Assembly (NCBI GenBank): GCA_019649035.1
Contig: BMAT01007879.1
Span: 45,174 to 68,179 of the forward strand
DNA: 23,006 nucleotides
Direction: 5' to 3'
Source: Elysia marginata
Lineage: Eukaryota; Mollusca; Gastropoda; Plakobranchidae
Position numbers and translations under genes: made by a program. The notes beneath the pieces were generated by a model. It did not search any database, was not told the DNA's origin, and saw only the letters and a list, made by a program, of their open reading frames with translations. Below are positions 1 to 10,800 of the stretch, in pieces (positions within the stretch are counted from its first letter, which is position 1; each line of letters opens with the position of its first letter).

Positions 1-36
1 TACTACCAGCAGTGGTTGATGAAGAAGCAAGAACGA

Positions 37-78
37 GAAGAAGAAGAAGAAGAAGAAGAAGAAGAAGAAGAAGAAGAA
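37..78. repeat. (GAA)n microsatellite
   Basis: Fourteen perfect GAA units, 42 bp, purine on the + strand. The poly-Glu and poly-Ser readings of the surrounding frames are by-products of this repeat. Confidence 0.97.
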
Positions 79-280
79 CTGGAACCAAAACAGTCGCATA
101 TGAACAGGGAGAGATTTGGAGCGAAATTTAAAGGCGAGAAAGTTGAGGGAAGGCCCCAGCTGTTGCCAGGCTTCAACATGGAAATTGTCCTCAAAGCTGG
201 AACTCATTTTGACCAATCGATTGGACGATCAGTAGCAAGAGCGCCCACAGTTTCCGACCTTCTTCGCTCTATTTCTGTCT

Positions 281-478
281 GGCTCTCTCTCTCTCTCTGT
301 ATGTCTATTGCTCTCTGTTTCTCCTCCACCTTTCTCTCTGTCTATAAGTCGATCTCTCTCTTTCTCTTACTAGCTTTTATTTTTTATCTCCCTTCCTCTT
401 TCTACTCTTTCTTTACTCACCCTTTTTCTTGCACTGCGCCCGCATAGGTCTTTTATCATTGACTAAACTTTGCTCTTT

Positions 479-534
<56 letters not shown>

Positions 535-720
535 GTATGTCTATTGCTGTCTGTCTCTCTTCCACCTTTCTTTCTCTCTATTTAAGTCGATCTCTCTCTT
601 TCTCTCACTGGCTGTTATTTTTTAATCTCCCTTCCTCTTTCTACTCTTTCTTTACTCACCCTTTTTCTTGCACTGCGCCTGCATAGATTTTCTTAATAAC
701 TTACGAAATTTTGCTCTTTA
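281..720. repeat. Two-copy tandem duplication of CT-rich unit (period about 236-239)
   Basis: The block starting TGTATGTCTATTGCTCTCTG near 299 recurs from about 535 with few changes. The segment from CTCCCTTCCTCTTTCTACTC through the shared TTGCACTGCGCC is almost identical in both copies. The two copies are separated by the (CT)25 run and end in related TTTGCTCTTTAA sequence. Both keep the same reading frame, which follows from copying rather than from coding. Confidence 0.9.
481..530. repeat. (CT)25 microsatellite
   Basis: Fifty bases of perfect CT dinucleotide between the two copies of the CT-rich duplication. A shorter CA-then-CT run follows at about 723-747. Confidence 0.98.
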
Positions 721-2219
721 AAACACACACACACACTCTCTCTCTCTTTCTTCCTCGTTCTTCAGAGGTCATCCGCCTTCATCTCCTTCAAAACTGATAC
801 AGTAATAGCAATACCAAGTGGCTTCAGTGACCACTTTGCTAAGAATAAGATTGGCATTTTTCTGCTGTGATCACAATGAAATGTTGCATAGTAATAAGTC
901 TTCTTTTTTTCAAGTCAGTTCTAACCCAAATCAAACGAGGTTAATATGTTCTTTGATCTACAACCTCCTTTCAGTCGTCTTATTAGGACAGTAGCTCTAC
1001 TGCACAACCGAATCCACATACAGTGTAATTGTATCAATTATATTATCGATACCCTTTATTTATCTTTAAGTTTTTCTTTCTTTCTGTTAATTTTTGCTTT
1101 AAGTTATTTTATATTCTCCCAATCTATCTAAATTATACATAAATCTAGATGCTACACAATGTTGTGTAAAAATCCATTTTTAGAATTAGCATAATACGAA
1201 TAATGATGACATTTTTAGTACATAAAATAATCTCCGACAGAAAGCATAGAATTTCCCCTCATTGTTGAAGGAAGCGGAAATAAAAAAAATTAACTTAATA
1301 TTATTCAAAATTATTTTTGATTGAATAAAAATACTTTTTGCTGCATATTGTTGAAAGCCTATTTCTTTTAAATTTTTTTTCTTATGACATAGCCTACTAG
1401 TTTGATTAGAAAGTAGACCCTTGAATGTCAAAAATTTCAAAAACCAGAGAAATAACGTTTGTATACTTAAGGGGGCTTTATGGTCGTGACTTATGAGGGA
1501 ACTTCAAATAACTATACCTCGCGTGTAGTGCACTATATAATTATTACGATGAAGTAGAAACAGTAGGACTACAGAGAAAACGAACGGGGAGGGAGAGGGT
1601 GTATGGGAAAGGATATCAGCGGTATGTGTTCCTAATGTTCACGTGGCAACACTCCTGAATTTGTGCTCTATGTCACCTATTGATCTAGGTTATAGATGTT
1701 GCACACATTTCATTAAAAGAGTATAGCATTATTCTCTGATCGGCAGCTCATTGTCTGTAACGTCAATACAGCGACTGCCCTCATCATGGTCTCATTGAAA
1801 CAGCGCAGTCACTGATGAAAACTTGTTCGGTCATAACATAATAATGAAAAGAGAATAAATTATCATATTTTTACTGCGTCTTTTTTAATTTTTTTCATCC
1901 CAGATACACGCGTGTTTCGGAATCAATTAGTCAATCACTAGTGTCCCCTCATTTTTACCCCGACAAATAACTTTGACAGAAATCGTTCGTTGCATGATTT
2001 ATGTTTGTAACCACAAAAGCTTCGCTTACATTATAATAATCAATAGGCCTAGATCTAGGTTCTATGGACTTTTCAATCTCTCTACTGTTTTTACAAAGTC
2101 AATTTGAACTTGTATCCACTTGGTTATTTATATTTTTAATAAACATGCAGATGAATAAACGTAAATCCGCTACTCAAATATATGATGACTAATCTAACAA
2201 TACTCAGATCACGTTTCGT

Positions 2220-2220
<1 letters not shown>

Positions 2221-2264
<44 letters not shown>
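2221..2264. repeat. (TAA)n microsatellite
   Basis: About 44 bases of uninterrupted ATA/TAA units. Confidence 0.97.
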
Positions 2265-2267
<3 letters not shown>

Positions 2268-3319
2268 ACAATGGACGAGTTTAGGCCACTCTCTGTTACT
2301 CGTCTTTGGGATGGTACACACTGAAAAAGCGACTTTGGAAAAGAATTGTTAGAAGAATTTTTAAGTACCGGTACTACTTATATTGCAACAGTCCATTCAT
2401 CTGCCGGCGAGACAGAAACCGGTTTTCATGATCGCGACAGGTTTTAAAACATAACAGTTGCGAAACACAGCCTTGCGTCTTAACATCTTTATTGAAATAA
2501 AATAGATTTGTCATGCATTCTCAAATACTAAGTTAGATATGGTTGCAGTTTTCAGATCTTCAAGTTTATGACTCTTTGATATTGTATAATTTGTTTTAAT
2601 TTCTGCCGTCATTAAATCGTATCTTATTTTCTAACTTTGCATAGTATGATTTCTACATCTAGCGATATTCGTCTCAGTTGAAACAAAAATATTCATTACT
2701 TTTACATAGGACTTTAGTTTCATAGAAATGTTAATTGTCTTTATCCTCCATCATTAAAACGCATGAAGTGTATCAATTGGAGTAGCGAATATTCGTGACA
2801 TTGGAAACTACATGACATGAATATATACATTCTTTATTACTTTTAAAAATAACTTTCATATAATCTTTATTACAAACCATCCTAAGTAGCTTCGTAAATA
2901 ATACGATTAAAAACTTCAAGAATTTCTTCGCAGTTAAAATGGCGGCGAAATATCTATCTGTCTTCAACTAGCTTTTCTCGTTTCTTTTAATCGTCTCATA
3001 ATGCACAAACTTTCCAAGTTATCTTTTTAAGAATTGTGACCTCGGTTTAGTCCCACTTCACTTACTTCTTTAATTTGATCAATGTCGCCTTTCTGTGTGT
3101 TTGACACTCTTTTTAAAGATTGGTAAAACTTTAAACCAATAAAAAGAAAGACAAAATTATCTTTTTTTTTTCTTAAGTACAACGCAATTTGCTTCTTTAT
3201 TGATTTTATTTCACCCTAAGCGCTTACTATGTACATTTTTATTCATTGAACTTAAACTGTGTAAAATCATCAAAATCTCTTTTTAATTAATCGAAATAAA
3301 AGTTGTTTTTCTTCCACAG

Positions 3320-3602
3320 GTTCCAACGCTGCTTCAACTGTGCACGCAGAAACGGTTTTGTATTTTTAATTCACAAAAAAAACAGGCTCCAACGATCTCA
3401 TACTGACCAGAGACTTAAGCATTCCCGAAAGCAACCAGTGTATTTTCTATTTTCGTACAAGTTTTTTTTCCCTAGACTTGTGACATATTTGCTTTCAACT
3501 GCCTGAACCAGTGCTAAGGGCAGCTAATCGATTCAGAACCAATAGTCAGCTGGATTCTCTACAACTATTGTTAAAAAAGCTACTTTTTTTAAACACAACA
3601 TT
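3320..3602 (+). promoter_or_regulatory. Possible 5' UTR exon portion upstream of the LAMP5-like ATG
   Basis: A pyrimidine-rich TTGTTTTTCTTCCACAG ends at 3319 and looks like a real splice acceptor, so the first coding exon may begin at 3320 with an untranslated leader of 283 nt, and the promoter would then lie further upstream. The alternative is transcription starting inside this stretch. I see no TATA box; a CCAAT is at 3539-3543. No independent evidence separates the two. Confidence 0.35.
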
Positions 3603-3660
3603 ATGAATCACAAAAATTTGGTTGTGTTGGTATTGAGTGTCTTCTTTATGGCTCTTGCTG
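3603..3660 (+). CDS. LAMP5: LAMP5-like coding exon 1 (signal peptide)
   Basis: Encodes residues 1-19 plus the first base of codon 20. Two polar/basic residues (N2, K4) precede a hydrophobic run LVVLVLSVFFMALA, a typical cleavable signal peptide. The ATG has A at -3. It is the first Met codon after an in-frame TAG at 3543-3545, so the frame cannot start further upstream within this exon. The donor is CTG|GTAAGC at 3661, phase 1. An ATC microsatellite begins 21 nt beyond the donor. Confidence 0.88.
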
Positions 3661-3681
3661 GTAAGCAATTTTTGCTGCTTT

Positions 3682-3737
<56 letters not shown>

Positions 3738-6700
3738 TATCATTATTTTATTATTATTATTGTAGCTGTTGTTATTATTGTTAAGGTTATATCATTATTA
3801 TTGCTAGTCAACCTACCTCCTCTACGAGCGGTGAAAATGAATTATGGTTAAACTGATAGATAGGTATGCCTATACTCAAAAAATCATGTTCAGAGCGCAA
3901 AGGAAAAAAAAACATAATGAGGTTGCGTTAAAACGCGATCAAAATGTTTATGTCGAATCAGCTCAGATTTGCCTAGACCCAAATCTGCATGTAGTTTTAG
4001 ATCTCAATATGTATAGAGATTAATGTGAATAATATCTTGATCTAGATATAGCTTCTAAGTCTACATCCATGTTTAGATTTTGATCTGAGTGAAAACTAAA
4101 ATACTATTTATTGAATAATTTTAACTTAGAACTGCCGAGAACCAGAGCAACATAATAAGCGTAGTTTTAGATCTTTGTATAGATGTGAATGCAATCTTGA
4201 TCTAGCTTATAAGCCTAGCTTTTTGTTTGGATCCTTAAGATTAAAAAATTTTTTTGAGTTTTTTATGAACCGCCCTTTAGGAAAGGTTCATGCAAATCCT
4301 TAAAATCAATCAGTGTAGATTAAACTCAAGTACTTCGTTCTATACCTTTTAAACCTGGGAAAGTTTCCTTATGTTTCATGCACATTAATAACCTGTAATC
4401 TTTCGGTGCATTCGTTAAAATTTTTTGTTAAATGGTTCTGACATATATCTACGTCACAAGTCAACCTCTTTCACCTTCTTTCACGTAGATTGTGCACCCA
4501 TTTTTGGTGGCATGGTAGGGAAAATACTAGGCAGCTGAAAGAAAACGCGCACAGAGGCTCGTTAGGCACACCCTTTCGGTGCGTACTGCGGTGCATTTAA
4601 TTTTGCTAAAACTAAAAATGTCTACTGAAAAACGATGCTTGGTTTCTGCACACCTAATGGTTTAAAAGGGGTTTGAGAAATCATTTTAAAAGTATATAGT
4701 TTAATGTGGAATCCAAAAATATGCCTATGTAAACCTTTAGAGACTCGTGCCTTTAAATCTATGATTTATTCAAGCTCTGGTTTGCTTCCCGTCTGTGTTT
4801 TGTTCCTAGCATCGGATTTCTTCCGTTGCACACATCTTTGTTTTTTTAGTTCGATTAAACTCTGTAGGGCCAGATAAAAAAAAAATATTTATGTGGGTTT
4901 TTTTCTCAAACCTTTTAACATGTTTCAACCTTATTCAGACTAAAGTGTCCACCGCTCAATTCAGCTACAACGGGTACAATATTTTGATCATACTTTTTAT
5001 TGTATTCGCTCGAAAGCAGTAAGTCTGTCGCACAGACTTACTAGAGACCTTTAGCACACGCACCGTGTCTCACTAAGCGTACGTGAAAATCGGGAAAGCA
5101 GATTGAGAAACTATAAAAATAATGAAACCAGTTTCTAAAAATAGAACGTCTGTGGGTCTATTTTTAGAAACTGGTTTCATTATTTTTATAGTTTCTCAAT
5201 CTGCTTTCCCGATTTTTACGTACGCGTAGTGAGACACGGTGCGTGTGCTAAAGGTCTCTAATAACTCAAACCGAGTAGGAGAGGCAATCAACTAGGCTCA
5301 GAAGGTAGAAATGCCGATAATGTTTACCAGCGCTTGTAGTTGCACCAAAATGCAGGAATCTTTTATAAAAATGCGCAAATTATAGATATCTTGAAAGGCA
5401 AAATAAGAAAATAAAGCATCATTTAGGCATCTTGATAAAGTCTTCACATAGTAGGTTTGAAAAAGTGAAATTTTTGTAAACCATAACCTAAGAGAGGGAT
5501 GTTTGTAATAATTGACAACATCAATTCTGTCGAATCAAACCGCGGCGCAAATTTTATCGGTGTTTTTAGTGCTGTTATTATCATCGTTAATGCAAAGATC
5601 CTTCGTGTCTGACTTATTAAGGCTAAAATCATTTTGAAACAACTCTCATCTATTATGTTTTTTAATATCCGATTCATTTAAAAAGTTTGGTTTTCCAGGC
5701 TCAGCTAGTTACGCACGGACTCTTAGACTTATAGCCACACAACCAGCTGTTGGAAGCGATATTTTTAACAGATACTTTTGCACTTACCATTTTTTAAAAC
5801 CAATTTATTAAGATCGGATATTCATTAGTCTTTAGGCAGTCGAATGATCATACACACTGATTAATGCCACGACGCATAACTATTCATCGCAGTCTAAGTA
5901 AATTTTTGCAGCCGCGCTCTCTCTCTCTTTTTCTCTCTACCACTCTCTAAATTTCTCTATTATATCTCCCTCTCCTCTCTCTGTCCGTCTCTCCCACTCA
6001 CCTACTCGTTCCTTATTGCTCTCCCTCTCTCCTTCCGCTCCCTTTCTCAACTCTCATGAAGGTATGATGATTAATACGGAACAATTGGAAAATCAGCTGT
6101 ATTCTGAATGAACTAATATATATGCAAGATCGTTACGTGACTGCGTTGAACACATTTTTCGTTTGAATAAAGATCAAGAATGTGGAGGTACAGAGTAAAA
6201 AAAGAAGCAGAAGGACAGAAAATATTCCTTTAACAGCGTCATCTGCGCAGAATATGAACTCACAAACTTAGCTAGGAAACAATCGTTATAAGTCACGACC
6301 GTGTTGTCAAAAACATCATACAAATCATTATGATTGTACATACCTACTGCTGAGGACGCAGGCTTATGATCGTGACCAGAACTAAAAAAAATGCGTTGAC
6401 GCAGGTTGATCTCACTTGACTGGAAACAAATTCAGTTGGCCCTGTGACACTTGTCAAGTGGGCGTGTCAATTAAATAAAATGATAACAGGTACCGCTGAA
6501 AGAGTATGCTCTTACGTCTAAATAGACTGAGCGTTATTCCAATTTATTTCCTTTTTTTTGTAGATGCGTGAACAAGTTCTTGCCCAATGCATCACATAGC
6601 TGTGCATATACTGAGAACAAACTCGAATAAGTGACAAATATTTTACTTCGTCCATCAAATGCATTCTGACTACAGCATGCTCTAATGAGTCGCTGTTGGA

Positions 6701-7124
6701 AAATTAGAAAACGTATGAAACTTCTTAGATTTTTAGTTTTCTTTTTTCTTATTGTTTTAGATTTGCAGAAAATATTTTTGCGCGAACTGAATTTGGAATG
6801 AAAATAGAGCACAAAGTTATCGTTCTTGCCTGTAATTGAGTTCAAATGGGAAATTTTCCAAAAGGAACAATAATGTGGACTCTTATATCATTTCCTATTA
6901 GTTTACAAGTCATTTTCATATTTAGAAGCTTTGTTTAAAAATTTGTTGCTTTAAAATGTTCAACATGGCAAATTGTATCTTATTATGAGTCGTTGCAGGG
7001 TGTAATTAAGAAGACTAATAAAAAAAATTGGAAAATTCTTGACTTATTTAGATGACTTCAACTGCGTTTTTTTAAAACACGATTTTTTTCTGCCATTTAA
7101 CACCAATCCTCCTCCTCCCCCTCC

Positions 7125-7169
<45 letters not shown>

Positions 7170-7795
7170 GTATATATATTACTTCCTCAGTAGCATTGTG
7201 GGTTTAAAATTTTGATAATCTCACATGATCACGCCTACGTTAAGAAGCAAAAGTTCTGTTTTATTCTTTGACAGTACTTGTCTAATCAAAATTAATTTTG
7301 GACTATTTCGACTTCTTTTAATCTTTGATAAACTTTGACCATGGTCTTCCCGACAGATGCTGCCCACTCTAACACAACCAATGTGGAGGAATCACCTTTC
7401 AGTGTGAATAGCACAGTAGAGGACATTTTTAATGTCTCGATAGGTACGTATTGCAATAAATAATTGTGTTCTATAACTAAACATAACAAAGGGCTGGCCT
7501 ATGAGAGTTCGATCTTTAGTTTTAGTGTAAGGTAGTTATATTGGGAAATAAAGGTCTTTACATTTTGGTCCATCTAGATCTCTCTGTCTCGCGATTACAG
7601 CTATTTTGTCTGGATCTAATGGCATGCAGAGATTTAGACATAGAAGAAATGCTAGTGTGTATAGTTTGCAGAAAAATTTTACGCTGTTTTAAAATATAAT
7701 TATTACAACGACAAGCACTAACATCTGTGTTCCAAATTTATTGGCGGCAATGCATCTATGCCACAACTGCCACTTCTGTACTACTACTACTACTG

Positions 7796-7855
<60 letters not shown>

Positions 7856-10800
7856 TTTCTTTAACTGAACAGTGTCACTACTTGAACTGCTTACACTACT
7901 ACTAATGTTAGTATTATGACAAAGTATTACCATTACTACTACATGTATTTCTATTACTCCTAACATTACAAATATATCTACCTGTCAGTATCCTCTATCT
8001 AATAATAGTACTAGGTCTACTACCAATGTTACTGTTCAGGTACTATTGCGATAATCTTGTAGAATAATATGTTTACACTAAGAAAGACCAGGCACTTTGC
8101 AAAATTAATGGATAGGCCAAAACACGCACATTGGGGCAAAAAAGCGAGTACTAAAAAGAATATCAGCCGTGATCATCATGTGTTATAGCTTCATTTACTT
8201 GTTCTGACAATTATTTACTTACTGAAACCAACAGAGAATAAAATGGTACATGTATGAAAGTTGTTCTCAGATAAAGCATGGATTTAGTGGATCATCGTAC
8301 ACATAGCTTAATTATTTTCTCCATTTCCACATGATTAATGTCGCCAATAGCAGTATCATGGTATTATAACTATGGTGAATGGCCGGACCATCAGAAGCGT
8401 TTGACATTACATCTGTTATTTTTGGATTGCCGTCTAACCAAGCCGCTTATCGGGATGTAAAATGATTCAAGGGTAGTGGAATTATCGGCTGGTTTACGAT
8501 AAATGTGTAAAACTGTAACCTATTATAGCAATAAAAATAACTGAAGTAATAATAGATTTTGTCAACTATCATCCATAAGCTTATTTTTCCACTTAATTAT
8601 GTTTTCCCTGAGTAGCAAAAAATTGTTTAAATATGTTTGACATATGGCTTTTGGAGCTCTTTGACTTGACTTGAAATCAAAAATTTATTTTTAACTGCCT
8701 TCTATGAAGATGTATTATTTTGTCTTTATTTGCGATGTAAAATTAGAATCCTAAACTGATGTTTTTCTCAAAACAACAAAACGGGAATATGATATAAGAA
8801 GAGTTAATGCTTTCTATTTTGCCCAGCCCACACAGAAATCGACGCTAACTATAGCCATATATTGGTGGTGAGTTCCAAATCGGGACAACCATGCCTTCTC
8901 GCAGCGCTGAACGCTACCATCCAAATCTCCTACGAAGTTCTGGAGGTAATCGTTCACGAGGTAAGCTTTAGACTTAGAGTGTCCATTGGAAGTTGTGGAA
9001 AAGTAGCAAGATACGAGAGAGAATATTTTAAAAGTAATGAAACTCTTTGTGTACTGCTTAATTCAAAACAGTGCTCAGATTCCTCTTAAATGTTTCCCGT
9101 TACACCAATAGGCTGCTTATTGAGCCATAAAAGAGCTGCAGTTGGAAATAACGCGACGCTCTAGTCCTGTGAGAAGATCTTTCGTGGTCTCCATATTAAG
9201 GATGTGAGTTGGATTACAAATCGTTAAAGTGATCAAAGTATGATTCGAATCACGGATCTGGCTATCTGGAAGTCTACTGGTAGACTACGAAACATAGATG
9301 ATCTCAAAACGAATAATTTATAAACCCAAAATGTCCCAAAGTTTGGTTCAAGAAATGTCTTCACTCTGCCTTTTTCTACTTATATTTTTTCTTATCGACA
9401 GCATTTTATAAATTACAACCAATTTGAACTGATAGGTAATGCCATTTTGGTTTTGTAAATTCCTTTATGATAAATCAAGGTTGTAATCAGAATGAGCTTC
9501 CATTTTCATTTCTAACTTCTTTAGGTATGATTTCGATTGTAGCTATGACATTATTAACAAAACTTTTTGTTTCGTAAATTAAAACTACTTCGTAATCCAT
9601 AAAGCCTTGAAATCCGCGACATAGACTATTCCTTACTTTCCTCACTCTATAGAGCTATGAGACAACTGAGGACATTCAACTGCCCGAGGATGTCAGTGCC
9701 CACGGGGTCTGTGGAGGAAACCAGTCACATCTCCTGTTGGAGTGGGGTAACGGGACCTTTCATCTCAATCTCACTTTCTCTATCAAGGTATTTACATCAA
9801 AACCCAATTGTATGTAATCTAAGTTTTCAAATAGTTTTCAAATCTATAAGTCGAGTAAATTTTGCAATCCGGTAAAAATATTTACATTTGATAGCTTTGG
9901 TTGCTCCAGGCACGTTCCGGGTATTTATGTTTGAGACTCGAAGATGTTTAACACGCAAAATTGTTGACTTTCAATTTCTGTAACCCATCTATTAATTAAT
10001 GAGATAATGATAGACCTTAGTCCCTGTAAGACAAGAATAATTTACGAGATACCGGTAGTGAAATTAAGCGTCACCTTGAAGAACACGAAGTCTTCTCCCA
10101 AAGTAATAAAAATGCCTTTAAAATAAACGCTTCGTTTGGATGATGAGAATAAAATCTCATAAGCTAGAAAAACCTCTCGACTACCTCTCAATGTATTCTT
10201 CATCTTAATGTATGATACTTGTCAGGCGGAGGTTATAAAATTTATCCTCTGATAGTGAAACGTGCTTCAAGAATAAAAAATACCGTTAATTACAACGATT
10301 TAGTATAGTTATCTTATTCTTAAATCATTTTGCTATAGCAGAAGGTGCAACTATAAAAGTAATATCAGGTCACTGCATTAGGTGAAACAAAAGTGGAAAT
10401 CTACAGCTTCAAACACAAAACTTTTCGTAGCATGGATTGATGCATATTCCTGTTTTAAAAGGCAAACCTTGACCGCTGGTGTACTACAACTTTCTGAGTC
10501 GGTGTAAACTCCTACACAAATTTATAGGCATGATTGCGTAAACTCAGAAAGTCCAAGAAAAAAAAAACACCCTTCGTTTCCCACCGGGATCATCCAGTGT
10601 GTACAAGTGATGATGGGAAATCAAACCCATTGTTATTATTAGAGCTCATCGTTTTTGTCAAACTAATATTGGTATTTCCAGTGTGATTGAGTTTCTACCG
10701 AAAATTGCTTTCTTGTAGAAACATGTGTTTTATTAAAGTTGGTTCCTCTCGACAGCTTTGTCTCAAAAGTTTGAACCTACGTACCGTGTGTAGGCTACAT

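Larger units (their letters stand above)
1..3319. other. Upstream non-coding DNA
   Basis: No credible gene on either strand. The open frames are either translations of GAA or CT repeats or random short frames. Contents: GAA, CT and TAA microsatellites, a tandem duplication of CT-rich sequence (about 281-720), and otherwise unique AT-rich DNA with near-expected CpG density (about 22 CpG counted by hand in 1441-2100). Confidence 0.6.
3661..7356 (+). other. LAMP5-like intron 1 (3696 bp)
   Basis: GTAAGC ... CCCGACAG. No additional exon is supported. It contains the ATC microsatellite, a diverged duplication (3991-4235), the 219-bp palindrome, a pyrimidine tract (5916-6055), one copy of the short inverted-repeat element and a TTA microsatellite. 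The rest is unique AT-rich sequence. Confidence 0.85.

Noticed and set aside
16..686. Open frames of 143 and 85 codons with Glu-rich, then Ser/Leu-rich translations
   Set aside because: They are translations of GAA and CT repeats and of the duplicated CT-rich unit. The composition follows the repeats, and there is no domain, signal or splice support.
3546..3851. Poly-Met (minus) and poly-His (plus) open frames
   Set aside because: Both come from the ATC microsatellite. The plus frame is only exon 1 of the LAMP5-like gene read through into intron 1.
1482..6300. 13-bp inverted match GGTCGTGACTTAT (1482-1494 versus 6288-6300)
   Set aside because: Matches of this length are expected several times by chance in 23 kb on both strands, and the flanks do not align.
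9225..9265. GATTCGAATC resembling a tRNA B box
   Set aside because: No matching A box or cloverleaf could be found upstream at the right distance.
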